DNA of 64,000 bases. Origin: Strobilurus pachycystidiatus. Lineage: Eukaryota > Basidiomycota > Agaricomycetes > Agaricales > Physalacriaceae. Below are positions 48,247 through 58,566 of the stretch, in pieces. The position numbers and the translations under genes are program-made. The DNA lies in NCBI GenBank assembly GCA_019915135.1, contig JAHLMK010000026.1:364001-428000 (forward strand), written 5' to 3'. How positions within the stretch are numbered: the first letter of the stretch is position 1; each line of letters starts with the position of its first letter. Below the pieces are notes generated by a model. That model saw only the letters and a program-made list of their open reading frames with translations, was not told where the DNA came from and did not search any database.

Positions 48247-49468
48247 ATGCAGCAAGAGCTCAACTCTCATCAGCAATTTTTCGGCGCTTTCTCAACTTCT
48301 CTGACGTTGGATTGGAATAACTGTGAGATTATTCGGGATGTTCTGCGGAGGTGGTAATGAACAAGCCATCTGAACGTTAGATCGCCGGGTTTAACCTCGA
48401 TATTTAGCGATCCCGACCATTTCATGATCTCAGAATCAGATGGGTGTCTACCCGATGGTGTCCCGCGGCTGGAGTATCTCTACGGACAGATGCTTCACTT
48501 CATCTATCACAAACTGGGCCGCATACCCACTACAGCCCTCGTTGTTCCTGACTTAGAAGCCTTGGATTGTCGGGAAGACCAGGCAACAGTCATCTTCTGT
48601 CGCCTTGCCATGTGGATTTGCCTCAAAAGTTCTATTCGTCAGGACTTTGTCAGCAAAATCTATCATTTACCTATTGAAAATCAGGCGATTGTCATGCGCG
48701 TTGTTCAGTTGGTACGCACTCGTTTCACTTCATGTCATAACCTAATGTCATCCCGTCTTATTCAATTTGTATATATTTATTGATCTGTTTATCTTAGCTC
48801 AATGCAGAGCTTGATTCCGAGGTTCAGGACACGCATCAAACAGGGACCACCATTGTAAGTTCAAGTCTCAAAACTCAGTGGGCAGGCCGCACTGATTGAT
48901 GTCAGATATCCTCAAGCCCCTCACCCACATGGACTCGCCATCCGTATAGACGCCCTTAAATTTGCCAACATCAAGCAACGTTTGTCCTAGATTGATCCTG
49001 TTGGCTAAACTGCAGTCACGAATTCCAAATCTTAGAGAAGACAAGGCTCGCATACAGCGGAACTACGACAACTGCATTGCAACTTATCCTGAACCAAGCA
49101 ATGCCGCCCACAATGCGGAGGAAGAGTTGATAATGCAATTAGAGGACAAAGTGTCTGTTTGCACTCGCGCTATAAATCTATTCACAGTTAACGTCGCCTT
49201 AGGCACACTCAAGAGGACCAGCTGGTGAATATGGAAGACTTGTTGTGTGCGCGGACCACTCGAATTGAGGACATGGAGCGAGAAATGCAATGCTTACGAT
49301 CCGATTTCCAGGCCACCGCAGCGGACTTGGATCTGACAGTACAAAGGTAGACTTTTTTGTCCACTTCAACTTTAGGCTGTAGCGCTACTGCTTAGACTTA
49401 AAAGTGATAAGAGCGGTCTGGAGATTAAACTCCATGTTCAAACCGCCGCTGCATCAGCTGCCGCATAA
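48247..49468 (+). pseudogene. HOOK-like protein, N-terminal half, truncated by a stop
   Basis: Seven exons join in one frame: 48247-48353, 48408-48711, 48798-48854, 48906-48943, 48991-49152, 49203-49346 and 49396-49468. The first two resemble the N-terminal (CH-like) domain of fungal HOOK proteins: FFGAFSTSLTLDW, SDPDHF-like text, RLEYLYGQMLHFIYHKLG, VPDLEAL, then IFCRLAMWICLKSSIRQDFV. A Ser/Pro hinge (ISSSPSPTW) and heptad coiled coil follow (LAKLQSRIPNLREDKARIQ; RTTRIEDMEREMQCL). HOOK proteins link cargo to dynein on microtubules. Normal family members are much longer; here TAA at 49466-49468 ends the frame after SAAA, and only a short helical remnant (RQATETERIAMERRVKILE, about 49540-49600) may follow. 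It is probably a decaying paralogue. The call rests on alignment by eye. Confidence 0.5.
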
Positions 49469-49774
49469 AATCTTGCAGTCATGCAATCTAGTATGCAGGT
49501 GAGTTCCAACTTGGTACGTCTTCATTGTGTCCAGATATACTCCGCCAGGCGACGGAAACTGAGAGGATAGCGATGGAAAGGCGAGTCAAGATCTTGGAGT
49601 TTGATTGCGAGGAGTGTCGTAAACAATCAGGACGCGAGGCCTCGGCACCACTGGTGATTGTACTGGTGGTGGAACCGGCAACGATGAACTTGATGGAATT
49701 AGCGAGAGGGGCGAAAGAGTTCTTTGGGGGGGCGCCAGCGTTACACCTTCTGGGTAGTACTCCGGCATCAGCTC

Positions 49775-51019
49775 TTAAGGAGTGAGGAGTCGGGGCTCAT
49801 CCACTTCCATATTGTTGCTGTGATACGAAGGTAACAGATCCGACACTTCTGAGATCGGCTTTGGACTCGTCGGACTGGGTCCACGACCTGGCGTCCCTGC
49901 TATCCTGGGGTTGGGAAAAGCATCTTCCGCTGCAGGCTGAGACTTGTTCAACGGTCCCGGCTGGATAGCCAACACTTGTGAGACCGACATTGGACTCGTT
50001 GGACTGAGTCCACGACACGGCGTCGCTGCTATCTGGGGCGTGGCAGGAGCATCATCCGCTGCAAGCTGAGACTTGCTTATTGGAGTTGGCTGAATAGGCG
50101 ACACTTCTGAGACCGGCAGGAGTGGCCGTGGCGGTGGCTGTGGTGAAGGGGGGCGAGAAATGATTGTTCAAATGACCAGCTTTTGGTACTTGAGTGCAAA
50201 ATATCTCTTTGAGGGCGCTAGTGGCTTCGCCGTTCATTCTCGTGCTCCTCGATCAAACTCGATGCCGTCTATTCCCAGTTCCCGCTTATCTTCTTCATTT
50301 AACGCGAGAGCACTGCGCCACAGCACATTGTCGAAGGTTTGTCGAGCCGATATATCCAATGTTGCCAGCGGAAGATACTGCTTCATCTGGATGAAGATTC
50401 TCTCCCAGATAGGTTCAAATCTTTCTCCAATCCTCCTGATCTTCCTCCTGAGACTGGACTCAAACTGTCCTGGTCTTCGCAAGAAGAGCAACGCCTGCGA
50501 CTCGGTGTAACTAACTTGGAAGGACGGCGGGAAGCGGAGGTTCATCTCGAATCGCAGCTTGTCCTGGTAGTGTATTGAGCCGCTTCCATTTCGACGGGCC
50601 CGGTCCATATCCTCTTGTTTCCGTATCACGTCTCCAATGAAGGAATCCACTCAATACGGTCCCCACGCTAGCTTGTCGAAAGGATTTGAACCCTTAGTCT
50701 TCTTCATCCTGATCAGATGTGTCCCGAGTTCTTCCCACCACGAGCGGACTTTACTCTTGCTGTTGGCCACTCGGTGTGAATTTAGGATGAGCATCAATCT
50801 AAAAGGGTCTTCCCAGATGTCGTCCAGATCCTTCATCGTTGAAGGAACCCGGTACTTCCGCTTAATGTCGTGATTCAGGAAGAAGCCCCCTAAATCCCTT
50901 CGAAAGTACACATATTGATGACTGCCACTAGCCGTCCAAGTATTCCCGGGTGTTTGATCGTCCAGCAATTTCCAGTTTGGAAGTACCAAATTGCTCTCCT
51001 TGACTTCTGGTTCCATCAA
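49775..51019 (-). pseudogene. Unrecognised protein with Pro-rich tandem repeats, three in-frame stops
   Basis: One frame of about 415 codons runs from at least 51019 to TAA 49775-49777, broken only by TGA at 50651-50653, 50234-50236 and 50168-50170. I recognise no family. The N-terminal part (TWTASGSHQYVYFRRDLGGF, DPFRLMLILNSHRVANSK, SFIGDVIRKQEDMDRARR) is mixed alpha/beta-like. The C-terminal 130 residues are Pro/Ser-rich and contain a repeated 43-residue unit (SPTSP, KSQLAADDAP and KSQPAAEDAF blocks). Upstream exons up to about 51.4 kb are likely (KKPATREAAKELRQK) but not resolved. The gene converges tail to tail with the HOOK-like gene. Confidence 0.5.
49842..50112. repeat. 129-bp in-frame tandem repeat, about 2.1 copies
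   Basis: ACACTTCTGAGATCGGC-type starts recur at 49842, 49971 and 50100, exactly 129 bp (43 codons) apart. The unit encodes a Pro/Ser-rich segment of the minus-strand gene. Confidence 0.75.
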
Positions 51020-51427
51020 AGTGGGCTTGTTATCAGTTGAGTCCAGCCTCTTGTCTTAGTTCGGCTAGCTAACACTTACTGGGATTCTCATGGTCAGTGG
51101 AGTAGACTTTTGCGCTAGCGCTGCGGACGTGTTCTGAGGTGCTATCTGGAGATAGCGTTAACTGGGTCATTAACTTTGAACGGCTGGTTGACACTTACCT
51201 TTTGCCTCAGTTCCTTCGCAGCCTCGCGTGGCGGGTTTCTTCTTGGCTGGGAAGGGCCAAGCTGCACCACACTAAGTTAGGCATTCATTTTTGTTCAACG
51301 CTAGCTTAAGCTTACTTTAGGTGCAGAGAGCGCTTAAAATCTTGGCTGAAGGTTGTCAAAATTATTCTAAGTCCCCATCACTCGGACTTATCTTACGGGG
51401 GCTGCTTCACTGTGGTCAGGTGGTGGT
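51020..51427. other. 5' region of the minus-strand proline-rich gene
   Basis: On the minus strand there are intron-like GT..AG spans and short coding-like pieces (for example KKKPATREAAKELRQK). They are probably upstream exons of the gene ending at 49775, but the exact structure is unclear. Confidence 0.35.
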
Positions 51428-52978
51428 TGTTAGGACCTGAGCCAGCACTCTCACGTACTCAAGCTCATGCAGCGCCACACGGCAACTGCACACCTCCATA
51501 TGTGAATCCCATGTCCCAAAGCCGTCCTCGGGGTGGAGGCCAGGAGACCTCCTAGGCACTCTGCCTAGCAAGACTCCTGTTCATCTTGTCTAGCCGTTGT
51601 CTTGCTCAACGGTAGACCCATAGTGTCGTTGTGGATCCTATTCACCTGCGCCACTCATTACACTCCATTGGGGTAGCGCTACACAAGTGGGGATCAATGT
51701 CTAGCACCCTCGGTGCATAGACAGCAATCCAACAGTGACTGCACCATTGCCTCGTCCTCGACGAGAGCAAACGTACAGCCAGTGTCCAAGAGATCCATCC
51801 ATCTTCATCCCTGACCCACTCGACAGAGATCCCCACGGGATACCATCAATGAGAGCGAGCGTCCAGTTGCATGGCATGTCGACGGCGTACTCAGTGACGC
51901 AAGGACAATCCTGTGGCAAAGGGATAGTGGAGAGGGAGGAGAGGATGACAAGTAAGAGTACGATTCAGCAGAGAGTGAAGCGTACAATGAGAGAGGGCCC
52001 CTTAGAGAGCAATTCCCCAATGGCAGAGGCAAGATGCCAAAGGGTACTGCGAAGGAATATACAATAGCGCAGATGCAATAATGTCCAGCTCTGAAGTACA
52101 TGGGAGAATGTACTTCGACTTATATACTGTTCTAGTGCCCCAAATCGGTTACTGACTGAGTCAGAGCTCCCACTGTGTCGGATGCGATGGAAGACACTTA
52201 ATCCACTGTTTCAAGGGGCGGGGCGCCCGATCGGCGGGCTGCCATTGGTCGGGAGGGCGGGAATGGCGGGAGCATGCGCTCATGCGCCTAATTATAGACT
52301 TGGCTCGAGTCATAGGCTGCCAAGAAGTTCCTGGGATGACTCCAGAGACTCCTGAATGAGTCAGAGCGGGTAAAGGGCGGGATCCCGCCGCTCCACATGC
52401 TGCAGCGACTCCTGAGTGAGTCAGAGCGCCCAATGCGGCGGGATGACGTTCTGGAGGCGCTCTGAACCTTCTGGGACCTTCTCCATGGTTCTACAACCTT
52501 CTCCTGCGGTCCAGAGGCTCTCCAAGCGTCGAGTGTTAGTGTTGTGACTTCTCCTTCAATAGATATACCTCTAGATGACTCCACGAGTCTCTAGAGCGAT
52601 TCTTGGTAGTGGTATCTTGTGTGTGCTTCCTTCTTGAGTGCTGTAGCTGGTCCTGAGTGTTGTGGCCATTACAACAATGTGTGCAATGGTCTGAGGAGTG
52701 ACCCAAGACCAAGAGAAGCTACTGTCATGCTGTGACAAGTACCGGTTCCCGGGTGTTCACATTAATCCCCTATGAGAGTATGTGCAGGTGCTCCCGGAGC
52801 TCCTGATGCGTCTAGACTCTGTCATCATCCTGCTTTACTTCCCGGTAGAGTATCTGTGGCATGGAAGATAGATCATAGATGCGTGTGCAGCCATTGTGAG
52901 CCAGAATTGTGGCTGTGGCGATGAGCCGTGTGGCTGTGTAGATGAGACAAGTGGTCTGCCTGGAGACGCATCATGACA
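51428..52978. mobile_element. Candidate solo LTR, 1.55 kb, with 5-bp flanking duplication
   Basis: The block starts TGTTAGGACC and ends CATCATGACA (TGT..ACA) and is flanked by GTGGT on both sides (51423-51427, 52979-52983). There is no coding frame of note. Inside are three copies of a TGA(C/G)TGAGTCAGAGC-like word (near 52155, 52355 and 52410) and a TTATATACT box near 52120. The ends were found by searching for matching duplications, so a chance match is possible. An identical LTR elsewhere would confirm it. Confidence 0.4.
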
Positions 52979-53630
52979 GTGGTGTGATTTGGTACCATAG
53001 CATTAAGTGTAGTACAGACCATGCTGTGTTCTTTATGGGCTAGATGCACGTTAAAATATATCTATCTATCCAGAAAGATCCCGAGCATTGTAACGTTAGG
53101 TCCGGATTCTTGGATTTAACGTCCTGCGCGGCACATGGTAGCGCTGCCGGTGTCCACGTGAGCCTTTTCTTTTTGTCCTCGCTCCGCCATCATTCAATCA
53201 ACGAGAGGGTCGCGTCAAGAACCTTAGAACAACGCCATGCTTGTACCAATGAGTGAGTCAAGTTAGCAATAAAATGAGATGCTCCTACCGCCACTGGCTA
53301 CCAACTGGATAAATATTGGACAGTTCGTACTCCTTCAATCGGGGGCATTAGCAGTCAGTCTGTTGTTTGTGGCATCAAGGAGAGGTTGAGTTTAGGCCCA
53401 AAGCTTTGTATCTCAATGACTCATGTACGATTGGACTGGATCGATCAGCCACGGATGGCTCTCGAGCTGCACAACAAGGCCTAAATGAACCTCCATGTTC
53501 AATTCTTGACAGGGATTCAGTCTGTCGTTCATGGCGTCGACGTTACAGTATGTTAACAAGGCGAGGAGGATCAAGTGGGGATACTTCTGACAAGAAATAG
53601 AGCGCGATGGAAAGCTACGTTGGCTTGCGA
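52979..53630. repeat. Spacer containing dispersed repeat copy B
   Basis: The stretch 53088-53200 resembles 11322-11430 in the same orientation, with CGTTAGGTCCGGATTCT, GGATTTAACGTCC and CACGTGAGCCTTTTC in order. The rest of the spacer shows no gene. Confidence 0.5.
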
Positions 53631-54172
53631 GATGATCCTGGGAAAGTGCAAAGTTATTCCATGTCACATGGCTGAGATATGGGTAACTTAAGACATGGCA
53701 TCAGAAGTGATCTTCCGGAAATGATTGACAGCTCCTGTGATTGGAGATAGCATCCCTAGGTAGGGGAGATAGCCTTGAGGCTAGTAGGTCAAGAAAGGAA
53801 GTCAGTAGCATGAGGCTACATGTCCAAAAATGGAAATTACTCGCAAATGCATTTGAGCTCATTTGGAGAAAGTTGATACCACACATGGGCATAATGGTGT
53901 GACATGTCCAAACTCATAGGATGGGTCCGGGACATCATGAGAGACATGACAATGCAATCAGCAACATGGTAGCTATGACCGATGTCTTGTGATTTGCAAT
54001 TTACTGCCAAATGATTTTGAGCTCATTTGGGGAAAGTTGAGATACCACAATGAGAACACTGCTGCTCGGTGCCAGACTGTACTGAGTGAGCTCAGACAGT
54101 ATGAGAGAGTGTGTGAGAGGTGCAGAGGCCTCTGAAAACGCTCCCTACCCTTGGAATCCGCTTTTACTTTGA
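53631..54172 (-). repeat. Inverted second copy of the ankyrin-gene insertion
   Basis: This 540-bp block is the reverse complement of 9000-9553 with few differences; several are C/T or G/A transitions, and copy 1 has an extra 17-18 bp near 9450. Both copies share the same outer end (GTAAAAGCGGATTCC) but stop matching at TTCCCAGGATCA, so this copy lacks the 9554-10172 part. An internal duplication (CAACTTTCTCCAAATGAGCTC, spaced about 170 bp) is present in both. Confidence 0.85.
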
Positions 54173-57100
54173 GAGACCTCATTAGGGCAAGAATGAGCCT
54201 CCAGGAGAAATTCATCTTCAAATATCACCATCCAAAGTGCTCACTTAATTTATCAAGTCAACATCACGTACGCATTCTTAAAGAAGACTCGTCTAAGAAA
54301 CGAACTCGAGTTCCAAGTAATTCGGACTTGACTTTGTCAGTATTATTCATAAACGACTAGAGTTCGATTAGCTCACTTCCTGATGATAAGTAGAATGGGG
54401 TTAAGCTACAGAATGGTCTAGGTCAGCGTAAATGGGGATGAAAGCCCAGTAATGCTATCACAAGATACAACTATCCCCTTGGAATTCTAAGCCTAGAACC
54501 CACGATAGCACAAAATCGAGTAACAGCCGAGCTATTCGAAGAAGCCAATAAAGATAAAGATGGTCAAGTGTTTTTCATGAATAATCCGCAATACGCCAAG
54601 AGCGTTAAGAATCAAGAAGCCAAGCTTCTTCAGATCTCAGGTGATTAAATCTGACCTGAAATCAGTAGAGATTGGAACAAGAAGACAGATTGCAAACAAC
54701 AAGTCAACGATCTATCATGGATCTTAGAGTGAATTCTTAAGCAAAATGAAGCTCTAGACTCAATCAGATAATCGAGACTGAATTGGTGACGCAATCTAAA
54801 GAATCCGAGTCGCAGAGAAGCATTAAGAACAATTAAGAGCCAAGAGAAGATGAACCCCATGTGATAGATTCGACCAATAGCACGCAAGGATGTTGCAATC
54901 TGAGCTTGGAATTAGTCAACGTGGATCAACTCTAGAGGGTTTGTCATGAATAAACTGGCATAATAAGGAAATGGAAGCGCTTAGACTGGTGTCTACAGCG
55001 TGAAAATTAACTCCAAGTGGCTATTAGTTAGTAAGTTAAGATTAGTGTACAGTAGGGACCAGTTTGTATAAAAGAAGTGTCGATACAGTATAATAGTTTA
55101 GTTTAGTGACCCGCAGCCACGAGCCCACAAAGCTCTATTGTAGTAATCTAACTCTGTATAAAATCGAGTTTGATTTGCACGCACCCAAAGAAACTCGAAT
55201 CTGAGTCAAACCTAAGAATCAAAGAACAAACCTAACGCACTAAGAGCAAGGGTTTAGAACAAAAGTGAACTTAATCAAAGAGCAAAGTTCCTTGAATTTA
55301 ACGTACTAGAGGTGGTGTTTCTGAGCATAGTATCTTCCTAGAGACACTACAGAGACTTTGCAGTCTGAGCCAGCCTTTCCCTAGAGAGGACCGTTCAGTC
55401 GCAAAAAGGCGTTAACCAGCATAACCTCTTACAAATTCAAGTGCAATTTGAGTACAATTTGGTCTAAAACCCACGCAAACACTAAAAATCAAAGAATAAG
55501 CTCCTACCGAGGTTATAAGAAACATACCAAGTGTGGCAATAAACTATTGTGTTCTTGATACAACCCCTCCAGCGCGAGGATTGTGAAAGTCGCATAGTTT
55601 AAGTTCAGTCAGAGGCTTGTGTATTGTTCCCTGAAAAACCAGACAATTTGTCAATTGGTCAAAATCCCTACCACCCCCTTCAAACTCGCACTTTGTGCAC
55701 ACCTACGTTTCTGTTACGCAAGAACCTTGTTTTCAAGTGTAGTGTTGTAGTAAATCAAGCTCAATTTTCTATTGCAAAAAACCCAATATTACAAAAACCG
55801 CAGAAACCTTACTCTCATTCAGAGTATTAAGAGTTGTGTTGTTTGTTAGGTGTGATTCTATGCCTCTAAAATAACGTGCACCTCAACTTTTTGGAGCCCA
55901 CCGCGAGGGAGTCCTATATTTTGATCAATCAAATCGGTGGTCTTTATATCCAAAAACGTCTAAGAAAGGCAGACAGTCTGCTAAATACACCCGAAGTCAA
56001 CTAGACGCAAACCCGGAAACAGGTGTTGCTAGTGGATCTCGAATTGCTCCTGAAGAATCTGAACTACAAAGTGTCCAAGTAGGAACTAGGAGTTTAAGAA
56101 AAAATAGACCACGAGTAGGAGCCCTATTCAACAATCAACCAGAAAAAGTACGGGAAAAAGTTCGCAAACTAGCTGATCATCCCCCGCCAATTTGAAGAAG
56201 ATTAGCTTCTAGAAAGAGTTATTCCGATCTTGAACAATCCGAACTTGAATTTCTACTTTTAAGCCAAGCTTTAGAAAACTACCAAGATCTTTTAAACACC
56301 CCTACGTTTATACCTCCAAGAATGACTACTGTTTGAGCGTTAGTCATTGATGAATTTCCTTCTCTGAAGTGGAGAGAAAACATAAAAGACAAAAAGATAC
56401 CCAAGTATGGCACCAGCAATGCACCAAACTTTGATGGAAAATTGGAAAACATAGACGATTTTCTAAGGGTGATTGAACAAATCATTAGCGAGTCTGGTAT
56501 TACGGATGAAGGCACGATGATTGAAATTGCGTGTAACTTTGTGCCAGAAACCATTCGAGACCAATGGTTAAATATGCTTACTTTCATTAGAGGAGAGTGG
56601 AAAGAATTCAAGTCGGCTTTGTTGTCTAGCTATAACAGAGGCAAAGATGACACCAAGTATTCTCTAGACGATTTAGAGGATGCCATTGTCAAATTTGAAA
56701 AACGGCCTGTTGACCACAAAGACAGGTGGAATGTTTTTCAAAAAGAAGTGCTGCACATATTGCGGTACTTAGTTAAGAAGGGTGAAATCACGGACAAGGA
56801 AGCCGTGAAAAGAATCTAAGACTGTGTAACAAATGCAGTCTGAGCCAGTACTACTGGTCATTTAAGAACCAACAAACCGGCAGCAACAACGGTGTTGGAT
56901 TGGTACAACAATATCACCAATGTTGTAGGCGCTATTACCAGCGTGTTGGAAGAAACGGCAGTCTATAGAACCAAAGATTCTCACAAGACAGAAACCGGTA
57001 CTTCAAAAGTCAAGACTGAAGATTTGACGGATACCAATAGTGCACTCAATGCACTAAAGAATATCCTGATACAATCAGAAAAAGCTAGAAAAAAAGATTG

Positions 57101-58160
57101 AGCAGAGATAGCGCGCAAGAAGGAAGAAAATCAAAAGAATCATTAACGATTCTTTGATACAATCAATGCTTCCTTGTTGAATGCGAGAGCAATGAATTAC
57201 CAAGATACCAATTCGATCTCAAATTTTGTTCAATCAACACCTATCACTGTTCAACCGCCTATGGGTACGAACCGACCCAATCAGATACTCTACACGGGAG
57301 GGAACACTGCAAATCCGACTCAAATTTTGCAGAACCTTAATCGTCTGGTACCGGCTGGTCAAACTACGTCGTATTCACAACCTGGGCGTTGCTTTTTCTG
57401 TGAAGAACCTGGTCATATGCGTGATCAGTGTAAGAAAAGATTTGACTTACAAACGGAAGGATGGCTAATGATTACTAAAGTCAATTGGGACTTTTTCAAC
57501 AATGGCCTTACGATTTTAAGAAAGGAAAGGGCTAGTGGACAGTCATCTTTGCAACAAATTCTTAAGTACAAAGAAGATAGCCTTTGAGAAATTAAAGCGC
57601 AAACCACTATTAGACAAACGGATGACTTCACACCAGAAGACATGCGTTTGGATACCTTGTATGCAAATACTATGGTACCTCACACGCAAGGGGGTTTCAA
57701 TTGAGCTTGATGAAGGAAGAAGATACAGTATCTTTACCGGAAAGCTCATACGCTGTTGATACTCGAAGTCAGAATAATAATCAGAAAGGTTTACAATTTG
57801 AAACAAAAATGCCAAAGACTACAGTACCAACTAAGACGGTATGGCCAAGACAGAAGGTCACGGTAGAAATACCAAAGAGACCTACTACAACAGTTCAACC
57901 TAAGCAAGTAAGCTTTGAAGATAAAGGTGAAGAAGATAATTTGACTGACGAAGTCAGAGGATGGGAAGTTGAAAAGCAAGTAAAAGACGCTGCTAATCAA
58001 CCGGAACCAAAAATCGAACTTGATTTACCTAAGTCTTCCACGGTAGATTCAACTCTACCTAAGATAGAAAAGTTCAAGTCCTACAAGAGAAAATTGAAAA
58101 TCGATTTGCTTCTTGGAGAAAATCCTCAATAGAAAGAAGCTTGGAAGAAACTTTTACTAG
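54173..58160 (+). mobile_element. Decayed LTR-retrotransposon remnant, A-rich
   Basis: A sharp change to A-rich, G+C-poor DNA marks the block. An LTR-like portion near 54943-55250 (TGTCATGAATAAAC; TATAAAAG at about 55071) precedes a leader and a broken gag frame; a CCHC knuckle lies at about 57390-57440. About 50 codons before 54650 (for example TAELFEEANKDKDGQ) are open up to a TAA and could be the tail of another element copy. No reverse transcriptase or integrase was found, so the 3' part is missing. The block ends in a C-run near 58173. Confidence 0.6.
56040..58132 (+). pseudogene. Retrotransposon gag with zinc knuckle, seven in-frame stops and a frameshift
   Basis: One frame can be followed from about 56040 to 57690. 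It contains NAPNFDGKLENIDDFLRVIE, IRDQWLNMLTFIRGEWKEFK (a typical Ty3-type gag capsid text) and the zinc knuckle CFFCEEPGHMRDQC (C-x2-C-x4-H-x4-C). It is interrupted by TGA at 56193, 56334, 56841, 57099 and 57585 and by TAA at 56817 and 57144 (first base given). Near 57695 a G-run slips and the frame continues one phase away to 58132 with a Lys/Glu/Pro-rich tail. Gag proteins package the element RNA; this copy cannot make the full protein. Confidence 0.7.
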
Positions 58161-58566
58161 AGAAATCTATGAGGGCCCCCCCCGGACAATATTATAGTTA
58201 TGCGTGTTGTCATCATATTTAGATTGCACTAGATATTACAATGACCTTGGGCCAGTTTATGATCACATTGAAAATATTTTTGGCAAAATAACGTCGGAGT
58301 CAGAAATCTCGCTTGCCAGATTTTGAGCCGCATGTAGTGTTTACATGTCCCATTCTACTTCGATGGTATTGAACTGACACAGACATTTGTATTTATACTC
58401 TGATTTTATTCTGTTATTCATCTACTAGGATTGATATTACAGGCTATGAGAACATTTAGCAGTACAGGTCTTGATTTAGAATTACAGTTGTAGCAAATAA
58501 TCAACATTTGCAAGCCGGATTTCACATCAGCTGATGCTGAATTAGCGATGGGCTCAAAATTACAAT
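58161..58566. other. AT-rich spacer
   Basis: A run of eight C residues occurs near 58173. There is no gene and no clear LTR end. Confidence 0.35.

Noticed and set aside
49525..49785. Separate plus-strand gene after the HOOK-like stop
   Set aside because: The first part reads like the lost HOOK coiled coil; the rest is antisense to the proline-rich gene.
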